Assembly (NCBI GenBank): GCA_964490975.1
Contig: CAZBEQ010000001.1
Location: forward strand, 62,001-126,000
Reading direction: 5' to 3'
Length of the DNA: 64,000 nucleotides
DNA from: DTU013 sp964490975
Lineage (GTDB): Bacteria > Bacillota > Clostridia > Acetivibrionales > DTU013
Shown in pieces: positions 34,313-42,975 of the stretch; the stretch's first letter is position 1, and each line of letters starts with the position of its first letter. A model generated the notes under the pieces. It saw only the letters and a program-made list of their open reading frames with translations. It was not told the DNA's origin and did no database searches. Position numbers and translations under genes: made by a program.

Positions 34313-35568
34313 ATTGCGGGCAGCTTCACTATAAAGGTCGTGCTTTCATTCTGCCTGCTCTCGGCATATATTTTGCCTTTGTGTTGATCAATGATGGCTT
34401 TTGCGATGGATAAGCCGAGTCCATGTCCGCCAAGCTTGGTGGAACGTGATTTATCGATTCGGTAGAACCTGTCGAATATCTTTTTAAGGTGTTCCTCAGC
34501 GATGCCTTCACCTGAATTTTTTACAGACAGCATCAGGTCGTTATTCTGCCGGGCAAGCTTTACTGTAATGAAGCCGTTGCTATTCGTGTACTTGACAGCA
34601 TTGTCCAGAAGTATCATTACTACCTGCTTGAATTGCTCATCATTACCATAAGCAGTCAGCTTCGGCTCTATTTCATAGTCCAGGCTTATGTTGTGTTCGT
34701 ATATTACGGCTTCCATTGTCAATATTACGTTTTCCAAAGCCTCGCTAAGGTTGAATTTCGAATAGGCAAGCTCTATTTCCGAATGATCCATTTTTGCAAG
34801 GTATAGCAGGTCATTTGTCAGCTTGGTCATCCTTTCGGCCTGCGATTTGATATAGTTGAGCCATTTTGCCTGATTGTCTATAGTATCCTGGCTATTTGAC
34901 AAAAGCACATCGACATTGGTGTTTATCACGGCAAGCGGGGTCTTGAGCTCATGGGAGGCATCGGCTATGAATTCCTTCTGTCTGTCAAACGCTTCTTTAA
35001 CAGGCTTTATAGCACGGTTGGCGAAGAATCGGCTTATGAAGAAAATAATGATAAACATGAAAAAGGCAACTAGCAGAAACGTATATATAAGGTTCGTGAG
35101 GATAGCCTGCCGCGAGGTTGTATCCAAGAATACAAGCCTGTAGCCGTCAGGTGTCCGATTTATGATAAAGGTCCAGTGTTCCCCGTCTAGATTAAAATCT
35201 CCGCGGTCCTTGCTTTGTGAGACAGCTTCAGCCTTTGCTGTTTCGTACAGGTCGTCGTTTGTTTCAAAGGAAGTTGACTTGTCCGTAATATTCCATTGAG
35301 CGTCCGTCGCTATCGAAAATGAAACCGAACGATTGCGGAAAGGCTTGATGCCGCTTTCACGGGCAGGTAGAGGAATGTTGGGATCCATGGGCCTCAGAGG
35401 TATGCTGCGGTCGTTGTAGGATTCCTGGATTTTTCTGAGCTCCATATCAATTCCGGAGCGGACATCCCTGTAGGTTATCAGATAAATTGAGATAAAGGCG
35501 ATGACCATCATAACCGATATAGTCACAAGATTTAAGACCAGAAATCTGTTTCTCAGCTTTCTAAACAC
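34309..35568 (-). CDS. sensor histidine kinase (OmpR-class partner)
   Basis: The 419-residue kinase has two membrane helices (about 10-30 and 155-178) framing an extracytoplasmic sensor, then HisKA with DASHELKTPLAVINTNVDVL (phospho-His) and a HATPase_c with DNAVKYTNSNG, NSGEGI and GGHGLGLSIAKAI. Its 5' end overlaps the response-regulator gene by 16 bases, so both are translated from one mRNA. Confidence 0.92.
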   Translation of the reverse strand: MFRKLRNRFLVLNLVTISVMMVIAFISIYLITYRDVRSGIDMELRKIQESYNDRSIPLRPMDPNIPLPARESGIKPFRNRSVSFSIATDAQWNITDKSTSFETNDDLYETAKAEAVSQSKDRGDFNLDGEHWTFIINRTPDGYRLVFLDTTSRQAILTNLIYTFLLVAFFMFIIIFFISRFFANRAIKPVKEAFDRQKEFIADASHELKTPLAVINTNVDVLLSNSQDTIDNQAKWLNYIKSQAERMTKLTNDLLYLAKMDHSEIELAYSKFNLSEALENVILTMEAVIYEHNISLDYEIEPKLTAYGNDEQFKQVVMILLDNAVKYTNSNGFITVKLARQNNDLMLSVKNSGEGIAEEHLKKIFDRFYRIDKSRSTKLGGHGLGLSIAKAIIDQHKGKIYAESRQNESTTFIVKLPAI

Positions 35569-36242
35569 TGTTTCACCTCCAAAATATAGCCCACGCCCCT
35601 TACGGTCGTTATGGCTGTTGAAGAGCCCAGGAAGGCCAGCTTTTTCCTTAAAAATGATATATATACCTCGACATTGTTATGCTCTGCATCTGAGTCAAAT
35701 CCCCACAGCTTTTCAATTATCAGTTCCTTTGATGTAACCGCTGTGCTCCTCTTGATAAGAAGCTCCAGCAGCTCGCTTTCCTTTAGTATTAGCTTTATCT
35801 CTTTGGCGCCTGAAGACAACTTGAGTACCGATGTATTTAGCTCAATATCACCGAATTTCAATGAATTGTCGGGCAAAACCTCTCCTCTGCGCCTGGAGGC
35901 TGCTCTTATCCTTGCGAGCAGCTCTTCGCTGGCAAAGGGCTTTGCAAGGTAGTCATCGGCTCCGCTGTCAAGCCCCTTGACCTTGTCGGATATTTCCCCC
36001 TTCGCTGTCAATAATATGACCGGCGTGGAGATACCTTCCTTTCGGATATTTTTCAGCACGCTCAGGCCATCCATTCCCGGCAGCATTATATCCAGTATGA
36101 TCATATCATATATTCCGCTCAAAGCGTTATCCAGGCCTGTGATACCGTCATTGGCCGTGTCTGTGGCATAATTGCTTTTTCTGAGTATCTGGGCTAATGC
36201 CTCGGCAAGATGAAGTTCGTCTTCAATAATAAGTACCCTCAA
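35553..36242 (-). CDS. OmpR-family response regulator
   Basis: The 229-residue protein has a receiver domain (IIEDELHLAEAL, Asp in MIILDIMLPGMDGLSV, Lys in YLAKPF) and a winged-helix trans_reg_C domain (ELLELLIKRSTAVTSKELIIEKLWGF...NNVEVYISFLRKKL). It is transcribed divergently from the VTC operon. TTAAGG direct repeats lie upstream in both directions and are candidate binding sites. Confidence 0.93.
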   Translation of the reverse strand: MRVLIIEDELHLAEALAQILRKSNYATDTANDGITGLDNALSGIYDMIILDIMLPGMDGLSVLKNIRKEGISTPVILLTAKGEISDKVKGLDSGADDYLAKPFASEELLARIRAASRRRGEVLPDNSLKFGDIELNTSVLKLSSGAKEIKLILKESELLELLIKRSTAVTSKELIIEKLWGFDSDAEHNNVEVYISFLRKKLAFLGSSTAITTVRGVGYILEVKQCLES

Positions 36243-36271
36243 TTTCTTTGCCTCCAGCTTCTTTATTCAAA

Positions 36272-36314
36272 ATCTACCTTAATTATATCATAGGTTAGCT
36301 TAAATCTACCTTAA
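36272..36314. promoter_or_regulatory. direct repeats AATCTACCTTAA x2 (candidate response-regulator site)
   Basis: AATCTACCTTAA occurs at 36272-36283 and 36303-36314, 31 bases apart (about three turns), just upstream of the OmpR-type regulator gene. On the minus strand the core is TTAAGGT. The same core recurs on the plus strand at 36364-36382. Autoregulation is inferred. Confidence 0.5.
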
Positions 36315-36363
36315 ACGGACCTGAAGCAGGGGAGAGAACAAAAATTCCTGAGATAATCGATTA

Positions 36364-36396
36364 TTTAAGGTGTGTTTAAGGTTCGGCAAATAGAAT
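36364..36396 (+). promoter_or_regulatory. TTTAAGG direct repeats overlapping the VTC-operon promoter
   Basis: TTTAAGG at 36364-36370 and 36375-36381 are spaced by exactly 11 bases, one helical turn, as in OmpR/PhoB-type boxes. A -10-like TAGAAT follows at 36391-36396, and no good -35 box is present. This is the layout of a promoter activated by an OmpR-family regulator, and one is encoded right next to it. Confidence 0.55.
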
Positions 36397-36427
36397 AAAA
36401 GCATGAAGCAGGGAAAGGAGAATTGCA

Positions 36428-37216
36428 GTGGCTATTGAGGTTTTTAACAGATACGAGAGTAAATACGTTATTGACGATGCTGCATATAAAGCACTTCATG
36501 ACGAACTGCTGCAATATATGGAGCTGGATAGCTATAATAAAAAATATGATTTTTATACCATATGCAACATCTATTTTGATACAAGGGATAATGCATTGAT
36601 CAGGAGGTCCCTGTCAAAGCCGCAATATAAGGAGAAGCTCCGCCTCAGATCTTACGGAGTGCCTGGACAGGATTCAAAGGTGTATCTTGAGATAAAGAAG
36701 AAATTCAACGGGGTGGTCAATAAAAGGAGAACAGCTTTAACACCGAAGGAGGCATATGAGTTCACAAGCACAGGGCAAAAGCCCGAAATAAAGGATTATA
36801 TGAACAAGCAGGTAATAAATGAGATCGAATATATATTAAAGCTTTATGATCTGGAACCCAAGCTGTATCTGGCATATGACAGGAAGGCACTGTTCAGCAG
36901 GGAGAACCGGGACCTGAGGATTACCTTCGATACTAATATAAGGACAAGAAGAGAGGACCTGAGACTCGAAAGTGGTGATCACGGGGAGGCATTATTGAGA
37001 GAAGGACAGTGGCTGATGGAAATCAAGGCGGAAAAAAGCCTGCCGGTTTGGCTGTGTCATTTATTATCCGAACACAGGATCTTTAAAACAAGCTTCTCAA
37101 AATATGGCAGGGAGTATTATAAATACTTGAGCAGTATTCACGAAACGAAAGGAGATAAAAGCGTATGCTTGAATCATTTTTCAGTACAACAGCAGCTGAT
37201 ACCTCAATATCTTTGA
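36428..37216 (+). CDS. VTC-domain protein (CYTH-like polyphosphate polymerase family)
   Basis: The 262-residue protein starts at GTG 36428 behind GAAAGGAG. It has the VTC pattern RYESKYVIDDAAY, YDFYTICNIYFDT, EKLRLRSYG, VYLEIKKKFNGVVNKRR, LYLAYDRKALF, LRITFDTNIRTRR and MEIKAEKSLPVWL, giving the charged residues that line the triphosphate tunnel. In yeast, Vtc4 makes polyphosphate. Bacterial members regularly sit beside DUF4956 and Cthe_2159-type genes, as here, and their product is not established. It overlaps the next gene by 52 bases. Confidence 0.88.
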   Translation: MAIEVFNRYESKYVIDDAAYKALHDELLQYMELDSYNKKYDFYTICNIYFDTRDNALIRRSLSKPQYKEKLRLRSYGVPGQDSKVYLEIKKKFNGVVNKRRTALTPKEAYEFTSTGQKPEIKDYMNKQVINEIEYILKLYDLEPKLYLAYDRKALFSRENRDLRITFDTNIRTRREDLRLESGDHGEALLREGQWLMEIKAEKSLPVWLCHLLSEHRIFKTSFSKYGREYYKYLSSIHETKGDKSVCLNHFSVQQQLIPQYL

Positions 37217-37857
37217 TCAATGCTCTGATGGCAATATGTGTATCTTTTATTTTGGGAGGAATAATTAGTCTGACCTATATGAAGACCAGCAACAAAAACA
37301 TGTACTCACGCAATTTTGCACTTACGCTGATAATGACCCCATCAATAATTGCTATAATAATATTGCTCATTGGCAGTAATATTGCCAGAGCGTTCAGCCT
37401 TGCCGGTGCATTTTCGATCATCAGGTTCAGAAGCGCTCCAGGAGACCCTAAAGATATTGCTTATGTGCTCTTTACAATGGCGGCAGGCTTAGCCTGCGGA
37501 GTTGGCTATTTTGGGTATGCTGCTATTTTCACAGTCATCCTTTGCGCGCTTATGTTCTTACTGAACGTTTTGAATTTCGGCGAAAGAAAAACATCACAGA
37601 AGCTGTTGAAGATTACAATTCCGGAGGATCTGGATTATGAGGGCGCTTTTGATGATGTGTTTACAGCCTATACTGCAGAACACGAACTAAAAAAAGTGAA
37701 GACAGCTGACCTGGGGTCGCTATATGAACTGGTTTATACGGTGACGATGACAAATACGGCCAGCCAGAAAGAATTTCTTGATGCGCTGCGGTGCAGGAAT
37801 GGAAACTTGAATATAACACTGTCGATGTGCGCTGAGCCCTCGGATTATTCACATTAG
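37165..37857 (+). CDS. DUF4956 membrane protein
   Basis: The 230-residue protein has four membrane helices (about 15-35, 49-68, 75-92, 108-135), with the conserved stretch AGAFSIIRFRSAPGDPKDIAYVLFTMAAGLACG between helices, typical of DUF4956. The C-terminal ~90 residues are soluble. AAAGGAG lies before ATG 37165, within the end of the VTC gene. The constant VTC-DUF4956 pairing suggests the two proteins work together at the membrane. Confidence 0.88.
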   Translation: MLESFFSTTAADTSISLINALMAICVSFILGGIISLTYMKTSNKNMYSRNFALTLIMTPSIIAIIILLIGSNIARAFSLAGAFSIIRFRSAPGDPKDIAYVLFTMAAGLACGVGYFGYAAIFTVILCALMFLLNVLNFGERKTSQKLLKITIPEDLDYEGAFDDVFTAYTAEHELKKVKTADLGSLYELVYTVTMTNTASQKEFLDALRCRNGNLNITLSMCAEPSDYSH

Positions 37858-37902
37858 GCAAGCCACAATGCAACAAAAATCAATAAAAAGGAGAGTTGAC
37901 TT

Positions 37903-40119
37903 ATGAACATCAAATCAATTTATAGAAAAATAGCAGCAATTATACTAAACTTGTCGATCCTGACTGCATGCAGCAATCCTGCAGGCTGGAACGACACAGG
38001 TACCCAGCAGGATACTGCAGTGCAGACCGGCACCGACACGGGTACCGGCACCGACACGGGTACCGGTACAGGTACAAGTACCGTAGAAAGCTCAGGTGCA
38101 AACACAATGAAAGTTACAAGCGATATGGTTACCTTCGACGAAGATGACTATTACAGCGACTGGAAGGATGACAGCCCCAATTACATCGAGCTGTCCGGAG
38201 CAAGCGCAGCTGTGACCGGCAAAGGCGCTACAGTAGATGGCGGAAAGCTCACTATATCAGAGGCGGGGACATATGTTATCGGCGGTAAGCTCAATAACGG
38301 CCAGATAATCGTGGATACGGAGGACAAAGGAGTCGTAAGGCTGGTTTTGAATGGAGCGGAAATCAATTGCAGCAACAGTGCGCCTGTTTATATAAAGAAT
38401 GCAGAGGAAACCATTGTTTCGCTGCAGGATAGTACTCAAAACATACTGACTGACGGTGAAAATTATGTTTACTCCGATGCTGCAGAGGAAGAGCCTGATG
38501 CGGCGCTGTTCAGCAAGGATGACCTGGTCATCAATGGAAGCGGAACATTAATGGTTAATGGAAATTTCAAAGACGGAGTCAAATGTAAGGATGATCTCAA
38601 AATAACAGGGGGCGACATCAGTATCGTTGCTAAGGATGATGGAATGACCGGCAAAGACATGATACTGGCAAAGGAAGCTAACATAACTGTCAAAGCCGGT
38701 GGTGACGGTATCAAATCAACCAACGATAAAGATCAGGAGAAAGGATATATTGCAATAGAGAGCGGGGAATACGTTCTGACAACGGGAGCGGATGCGATCC
38801 AGGCAGAAACTTCAGTGCTGATTTCAGGCGGCGTATTTGAGATCTTGACCGGCGGCGGGAGTGCAAACGGCAGCAAAAAACCAACTGGAGGATCGCAGCC
38901 GTGGGGTAGGCCAGGTCAGGATACTGAGGCTGGCAGTCGAACGGCAGACGGCAGCCGAGATGCGGCCGACAGCCAAACTACATCCGGTAGCCGAACTACA
39001 GCCGACAATGGCGGAGTAGCCCAAAGTACAGAAACAGAAGCTAATAGCGCGAAGGGAATCAAAGCCTCTTCCGATATCACGATCAATGGCGGTACGTTCA
39101 CGATCGACTCTTCGGATGATGCTGTACACAGTAATGGCAGTATGACCCTGGTAAACGCTGATATTACCGCAGCTTCAGGTGATGATGGTATCCATGCCGA
39201 TGCATCGGTAGACATCAAAAATGGAAAAATCAATATAACCAAGAGCTATGAGGGAATTGAGAGTGTCGCAGTTACTGTTTCGGACGGTGAGATCCATGTT
39301 GTGGCAGATGATGACGGTATCAATGTCAACGGAGGCAATGACGGTTCTTCGGTAAATGGCCGTCCCGGACAAAACACCTTTGCAGTTTCGGAAAACAGCA
39401 AGCTGCAAATCAACGGCGGATATATTTATATCAATGCTTCAGGCGATGGGTTGGATTCCAATGGGTCGATTTATATGACCGGCGGTACGGCCGTGGTCAG
39501 CGGGCCGACATCCAATGGCAACGGTGCGCTTGACTATAGTGGTATATTCGATATGAGTGGAGGATTTATGATTGCGGCAGGAAGCTCGGGTATGGCTCAG
39601 GCACCCTCTGAAGAGTCGGCCCAGAGCTCAGTAGCCATGTACTATTCAAACATACAGAATGCAGGAACCATAATCCATCTGCTGGATAGTGAAGGCAATA
39701 CTGTGGTTGCATTTGCGCCGCAAAAGGATTACGACTCAGTGGTCATTTCCTCACCGTTATTGAAGAAGGGATCGAAATATACGCTTTATTCCGGCGGGAC
39801 TTCGATCGGAAGCTCTTCCGACGGGATTTATACCGGTGGCTCATATCAGGATGGGACTAAGGTAGTAGAATTCACTATATCAGATACAGTAACATGGCTG
39901 TCGGAAACAGGAGTGACGGAGGGAAGAGGGTTTGGCCCCGGCAATGGCTTCGGCGGTGACGGAGGGTTTGGCCCCGGCGATGGTTTCGGAAACGATGGAG
40001 GGTTTGACCCCGGCAATGGTTTCGGAAACGATGGAGGGTTTGATCCCAGCGCTGCCCCTGATGCAGGTATGAAACCGGGCCGTAGGGGAGGAGGCGTCCC
40101 TCCTGCACAGACGAACTGA
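37903..40119 (+). CDS. Cthe_2159-family carbohydrate-binding lipoprotein
   Basis: The 738-residue protein has a lipoprotein signal ending LSILTAC (lipid-bearing Cys about residue 23) and a Thr/Gly linker (TGTDTGTGTDTG). Repeated beta-helix-type turns follow (AGTYVIGGKLNNGQIIV, LVINGSGTLMVNGNFKDGV, DDGIHADASVDIKNGK), characteristic of PF14262, whose founder in Clostridium thermocellum binds cellulose and pectin-like polymers. A Ser/Thr/Gly-rich insert lies near 320-380, and a Gly/Phe-rich tail with GFGPGNGFG-like repeats near 690-725. It is the third gene of the VTC operon. It probably coats the cell surface. Confidence 0.87.
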   Translation: MNIKSIYRKIAAIILNLSILTACSNPAGWNDTGTQQDTAVQTGTDTGTGTDTGTGTGTSTVESSGANTMKVTSDMVTFDEDDYYSDWKDDSPNYIELSGASAAVTGKGATVDGGKLTISEAGTYVIGGKLNNGQIIVDTEDKGVVRLVLNGAEINCSNSAPVYIKNAEETIVSLQDSTQNILTDGENYVYSDAAEEEPDAALFSKDDLVINGSGTLMVNGNFKDGVKCKDDLKITGGDISIVAKDDGMTGKDMILAKEANITVKAGGDGIKSTNDKDQEKGYIAIESGEYVLTTGADAIQAETSVLISGGVFEILTGGGSANGSKKPTGGSQPWGRPGQDTEAGSRTADGSRDAADSQTTSGSRTTADNGGVAQSTETEANSAKGIKASSDITINGGTFTIDSSDDAVHSNGSMTLVNADITAASGDDGIHADASVDIKNGKINITKSYEGIESVAVTVSDGEIHVVADDDGINVNGGNDGSSVNGRPGQNTFAVSENSKLQINGGYIYINASGDGLDSNGSIYMTGGTAVVSGPTSNGNGALDYSGIFDMSGGFMIAAGSSGMAQAPSEESAQSSVAMYYSNIQNAGTIIHLLDSEGNTVVAFAPQKDYDSVVISSPLLKKGSKYTLYSGGTSIGSSSDGIYTGGSYQDGTKVVEFTISDTVTWLSETGVTEGRGFGPGNGFGGDGGFGPGDGFGNDGGFDPGNGFGNDGGFDPSAAPDAGMKPGRRGGGVPPAQTN

Positions 40120-40134
40120 TCAGATGAAGATTAA

Positions 40135-40177
40135 GGGACTGTCTTAGATCAGCTAAAATCTGATTAAGGGCAGTCCC
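40135..40177 (+). terminator. hairpin after the VTC operon
   Basis: GGGACTG (40135-40141) pairs with CAGTCCC (40171-40177) with a partly paired interior. The following T run is poor, so termination is likely but not certain. Confidence 0.45.
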
Positions 40178-40188
40178 CAGGACACCGC

Positions 40189-40256
40189 TTCTAACAAAAA
40201 ATGCGTACCGTCTCTAACAAAACATGCGTACTGCCTCTAAAAAATGTGTACACCTT
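40189..40256 (+). repeat. three degenerate ~22-bp tandem repeats
   Basis: CTAACAAAAAATGCGTACCG, CTAACAAAACATGCGTACTG and CTAAAAAATGTGTACACC follow each other with a period of about 22 bases. Multiple short repeats of this kind are found at the ends of IS21-like insertion sequences. No transposase is present, so this may be an IS end left behind. Confidence 0.5.
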
Positions 40257-40330
40257 ACTGGAAACGTTGAATTTTTGGCTTTTGGCAGAGGATAATAACG
40301 GAACATATATTTCCCTGGGCAATAAGGGGT

Positions 40331-40509
40331 AGGGTGGACAAAAATTGAACTTATGTATCCGAATTGCTAGAGCGGAGGTGCGGTCCCACGTTTTATCAGT
40401 GTTAGGAGTAAGTAATGCGACAGTATCCCGGATTATGTAAAATAATAACGTACCAATCATCGTGTTTTACCAGAAATGGTTATGCAAAAGCTAATTTTTT
40501 GTCCACCCT
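40331..40509. mobile_element. 179-bp element with inverted ends (IS remnant or MITE)
   Basis: AGGGTGGACAAAAATT (40331-40346) mirrors AATTTTTTGTCCACCCT (40493-40509) with one indel. Inside, one frame reads RIARAEVRSHVLSVLGVSNATVSRIM and then stops, like the HTH piece of a degraded transposase or regulator. It lies directly after the ~22-bp tandem repeats. Confidence 0.5.
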
Positions 40510-40621
40510 GCTATTACAACAATAACATAGCTGGACTCTATCAGGTTTCTAAAAATCGTAACAATTGAATGCATATATCATAGTATACATAAGATTAACA
40601 TTATGGAAGAAGTCAATAGAG

Positions 40622-40933
40622 ATGTCTTGTTTTATTGATATGCCCTTCAGCAACAACCCGTATATAACTCCCTGGGGTACTATTGACCCGGAAGGCACAT
40701 TGCCGCAGCCTTACATCCCATGCAGAAATGAAAGGACTCACGAGCGGTGTGATAACGATAGCTACCAGTACTATGTACAGCCCGGAGACACTCCATACTT
40801 TATAGCTGATAGAATGCAGGTAAACCTACCGGCCATACTTGCTTTCAATCCCGGAATAGATCCCAACCGCCTGTACATCGGACAAATAATATACATTCCC
40901 GCCGGCCTTCAAGGCATATGCTCACGCAGTTAA
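40622..40933 (+). CDS. small LysM-domain protein
   Basis: I use ATG 40622 (MSCFIDMPFSNNPYITPWG), giving 103 residues; a longer frame from 40565 has no ribosome site, and this ATG also has only a weak one (GGAAGAAG about 11 bases away). The C-terminal half, YYVQPGDTPYFIADRMQVNLPAILAFNPGIDPNRLYIGQIIYIP, is one LysM peptidoglycan-binding domain. There is no signal peptide. Small LysM proteins of this type are common in spore coats and cortexes of Clostridia. A spore role is inferred. Confidence 0.8.
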   Translation: MSCFIDMPFSNNPYITPWGTIDPEGTLPQPYIPCRNERTHERCDNDSYQYYVQPGDTPYFIADRMQVNLPAILAFNPGIDPNRLYIGQIIYIPAGLQGICSRS

Positions 40934-40956
40934 CAGTGGAAGGAGCCTGAAAGTGT

Positions 40957-41202
40957 TTATATTTCAGGCCCCTCATCATTGTTCTTATCGTAAAGGTTGT
41001 AGGTGATGACCTTCGAAGCTCTACGTGGATCAGATTTTTTCGGTGCAGAGGCTTTTGAAACGGTTCCTGTGCCCGATGCCTTTGCCTTCGGCGCCTTTTT
41101 GACGGGTGCGGCGGTATTGGCTCTTAGCGTACAGCTTTTGTTTGAGCAACGGCCATCGATAATCAAAGAACCACATTCGCAGAATTCTGCCAATAAAATC
41201 AC
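40957..41202 (-). CDS. small zinc-ribbon-like protein
   Basis: The 81-residue protein begins MILLAEFCECGSLIIDGRCSNKSC, four cysteines in a CxC-x8-CxxxxC zinc-ribbon-like arrangement. A Lys/Ala/Pro-rich middle (APVKKAPKAKASGTG) and the tail YDKNNDEGPEI follow. A hairpin GCCTGAAA/TTTCAGGC (40945-40969) spans its stop codon and the convergent gene's end. Family and function are not recognised. A nucleic-acid or DNA-associated role is possible from its basic linker. Confidence 0.65.
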   Translation of the reverse strand: MILLAEFCECGSLIIDGRCSNKSCTLRANTAAPVKKAPKAKASGTGTVSKASAPKKSDPRRASKVITYNLYDKNNDEGPEI

Positions 41203-41412
41203 TCCTTCTTATTGCCTTGCTATATGTCTGCTATTGCCATTAATCTGTTAGAATTATTAAATGTAACAGCTATTGTATTATAACTCAGAAATGATATTAT
41301 AATAAGGGGTATTTGTAAATTAACCACCTGTTCAAATTGCCCAATATATTATATAATCTTATGTAAATAATATATATATCGTCAGCGGCAAAACTGGTTT
41401 TGGGGAGCGCAT

Positions 41413-42351
41413 ATGTTTAAGAAAAAAATACTCATCATCGATGATACGGAACTGATGGTGAAGCTGACTACAGATATACTCAAGGAGAGAGGCTACGATG
41501 TAGTATCTGCAAGTAATGGCGTGGACGGTATTAAGATGGTTATGTCCGAAAAGCCGGATCTTGTGCTCCTCGATGTTGTTATGCCCGGCATTGATGGATT
41601 TGAGGTATGTAAGCTCCTCAGGAAGGATGAGAGCAATAACCTGATGCCTATCATTATGTTAACTGCTCAGGGTAATGAGGAGGATAAGCTTGCCGGACTT
41701 GAGCTGGGTGCCGACGATTATATTACAAAGCCATTCAACCCGCGTGAATTGATCAGCAGGGTGAAGAATACACTGCTTCGGATCGACAGGAACAGATTAG
41801 CTAATCCGCTGACAGGACTGCCTGGAAATATTGAGATACAATCAGAGCTCAATTATCGGATTGCCAAGGAAATGATATTTTCTATATTATATCTGGATGT
41901 TGACAATTTCAAGGCGTATAATGACGCTTATGGCTTTTCCCGGGGAGACTCTGCAATAAAGCTGATTGCTGACATATTGATGGACAATGTAAGGACTTTT
42001 GGCTCTAAAAGCGATTTTTTAGGTCATATTGGCGGAGACGACTTTGTTATCATTACTATACCTGAATTTGCAGATGTACTTTGTGAGAATATTATAAAGG
42101 AATTCGACGAAAGAGTGCCGGAACTGTATTCGGATACAGATAAACAAAGCGGGTTCATTAGTACGACAAACAGAAGAGGCTATATAACAAAATACCCGAT
42201 AATGACTGTTTCAGTTGCGGTCGTATCCAATGAACACAGAGTGCTTTGCAATCATCTGCAGGTAGGCGAGATTGCAGCGGAATTGAAAAAAAAGGCAAAA
42301 TCCATTACAGGAAGCGTATATTTGAAGGATTTGCGCAGACAGAAGCAATAA
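41413..42351 (+). CDS. response regulator with a C-terminal GGDEF domain
   Basis: The 312-residue protein has a receiver domain (IIDDTELMVKL, Asp in LVLLDVVMPGIDGFEV, Lys in YITKPF, residues 1-120) and a GGDEF-like domain (about 130-305) with NPLTGLPGN, LYLDVDNFKAYNDAYGFSRGD and GHIGGDDF. The signature is GGDDF rather than GGDEF, and the usual RxxD inhibitory site is replaced by SKSD. It may therefore be a weakly active cyclase or a c-di-GMP or GTP sensor. It opens a run of three genes with spacings of 11 and 1 bases. Confidence 0.9.
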   Translation: MFKKKILIIDDTELMVKLTTDILKERGYDVVSASNGVDGIKMVMSEKPDLVLLDVVMPGIDGFEVCKLLRKDESNNLMPIIMLTAQGNEEDKLAGLELGADDYITKPFNPRELISRVKNTLLRIDRNRLANPLTGLPGNIEIQSELNYRIAKEMIFSILYLDVDNFKAYNDAYGFSRGDSAIKLIADILMDNVRTFGSKSDFLGHIGGDDFVIITIPEFADVLCENIIKEFDERVPELYSDTDKQSGFISTTNRRGYITKYPIMTVSVAVVSNEHRVLCNHLQVGEIAAELKKKAKSITGSVYLKDLRRQKQ

Positions 42352-42362
42352 AGGAGTTTTAG

Positions 42363-42974
42363 ATGAAACAATATATTAAAAGCGGTGCAAAAATTCTATA
42401 CAACTATACAATGACTCTTATAATCTTTGTGGTTTTCTTATATCCATTCATGACGATTTCAGGCAAGTACTTTAGCAACTTGCTTCCTGTCTACTCATTT
42501 GTGTTGTTTGTATTCATAGGCTTTCTCACTTATACGGATATGAAGGAATTGGCCGTCATGGAGAAGAAACCGCAGTATGAGCTTGATCCCAAACCGTGGA
42601 AGGGCTTTGTTATGGGGCTGATAGCCATTGTCCCATTGGTGATCATAGAATCGGTGCTTGCATCCTTGCATTTTGGGACTGATACGGCCGAGAGGATAAG
42701 ACATCTGGCGATAAATGGCTTTCTGGGGCCAATGTATTTTATCATAAGGTTATTCAACGAGTCGATTGTCGGTTATATTGCTGCAATATTACTGCTTCCG
42801 GCTATTGCAGGCCTAGGATATCTCCTTGGATACCACGGCATTAATATCATGAAAAAAATCAAAAAAAAGGAACAGGTCCAGCCGAAGGCTTTTACCAAGA
42901 GCCCATGGAATCCTTCACTTAACGAAAATACACCCAAAAAGAAGAAAAAAAAGAAAACATCCGGAGGCCAGTGA
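42363..42974 (+). CDS. membrane protein of unknown function
   Basis: The 203-residue protein has four predicted membrane helices (about 13-33, 40-58, 78-102, 130-160) and a very basic C-terminal tail ending PKKKKKKKTSGGQ. It lies between the GGDEF-type regulator and a HEAT-repeat gene in one operon. I do not recognise a family. Confidence 0.75.
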   Translation: MKQYIKSGAKILYNYTMTLIIFVVFLYPFMTISGKYFSNLLPVYSFVLFVFIGFLTYTDMKELAVMEKKPQYELDPKPWKGFVMGLIAIVPLVIIESVLASLHFGTDTAERIRHLAINGFLGPMYFIIRLFNESIVGYIAAILLLPAIAGLGYLLGYHGINIMKKIKKKEQVQPKAFTKSPWNPSLNENTPKKKKKKKTSGGQ

Positions 42975-42975
42975 T

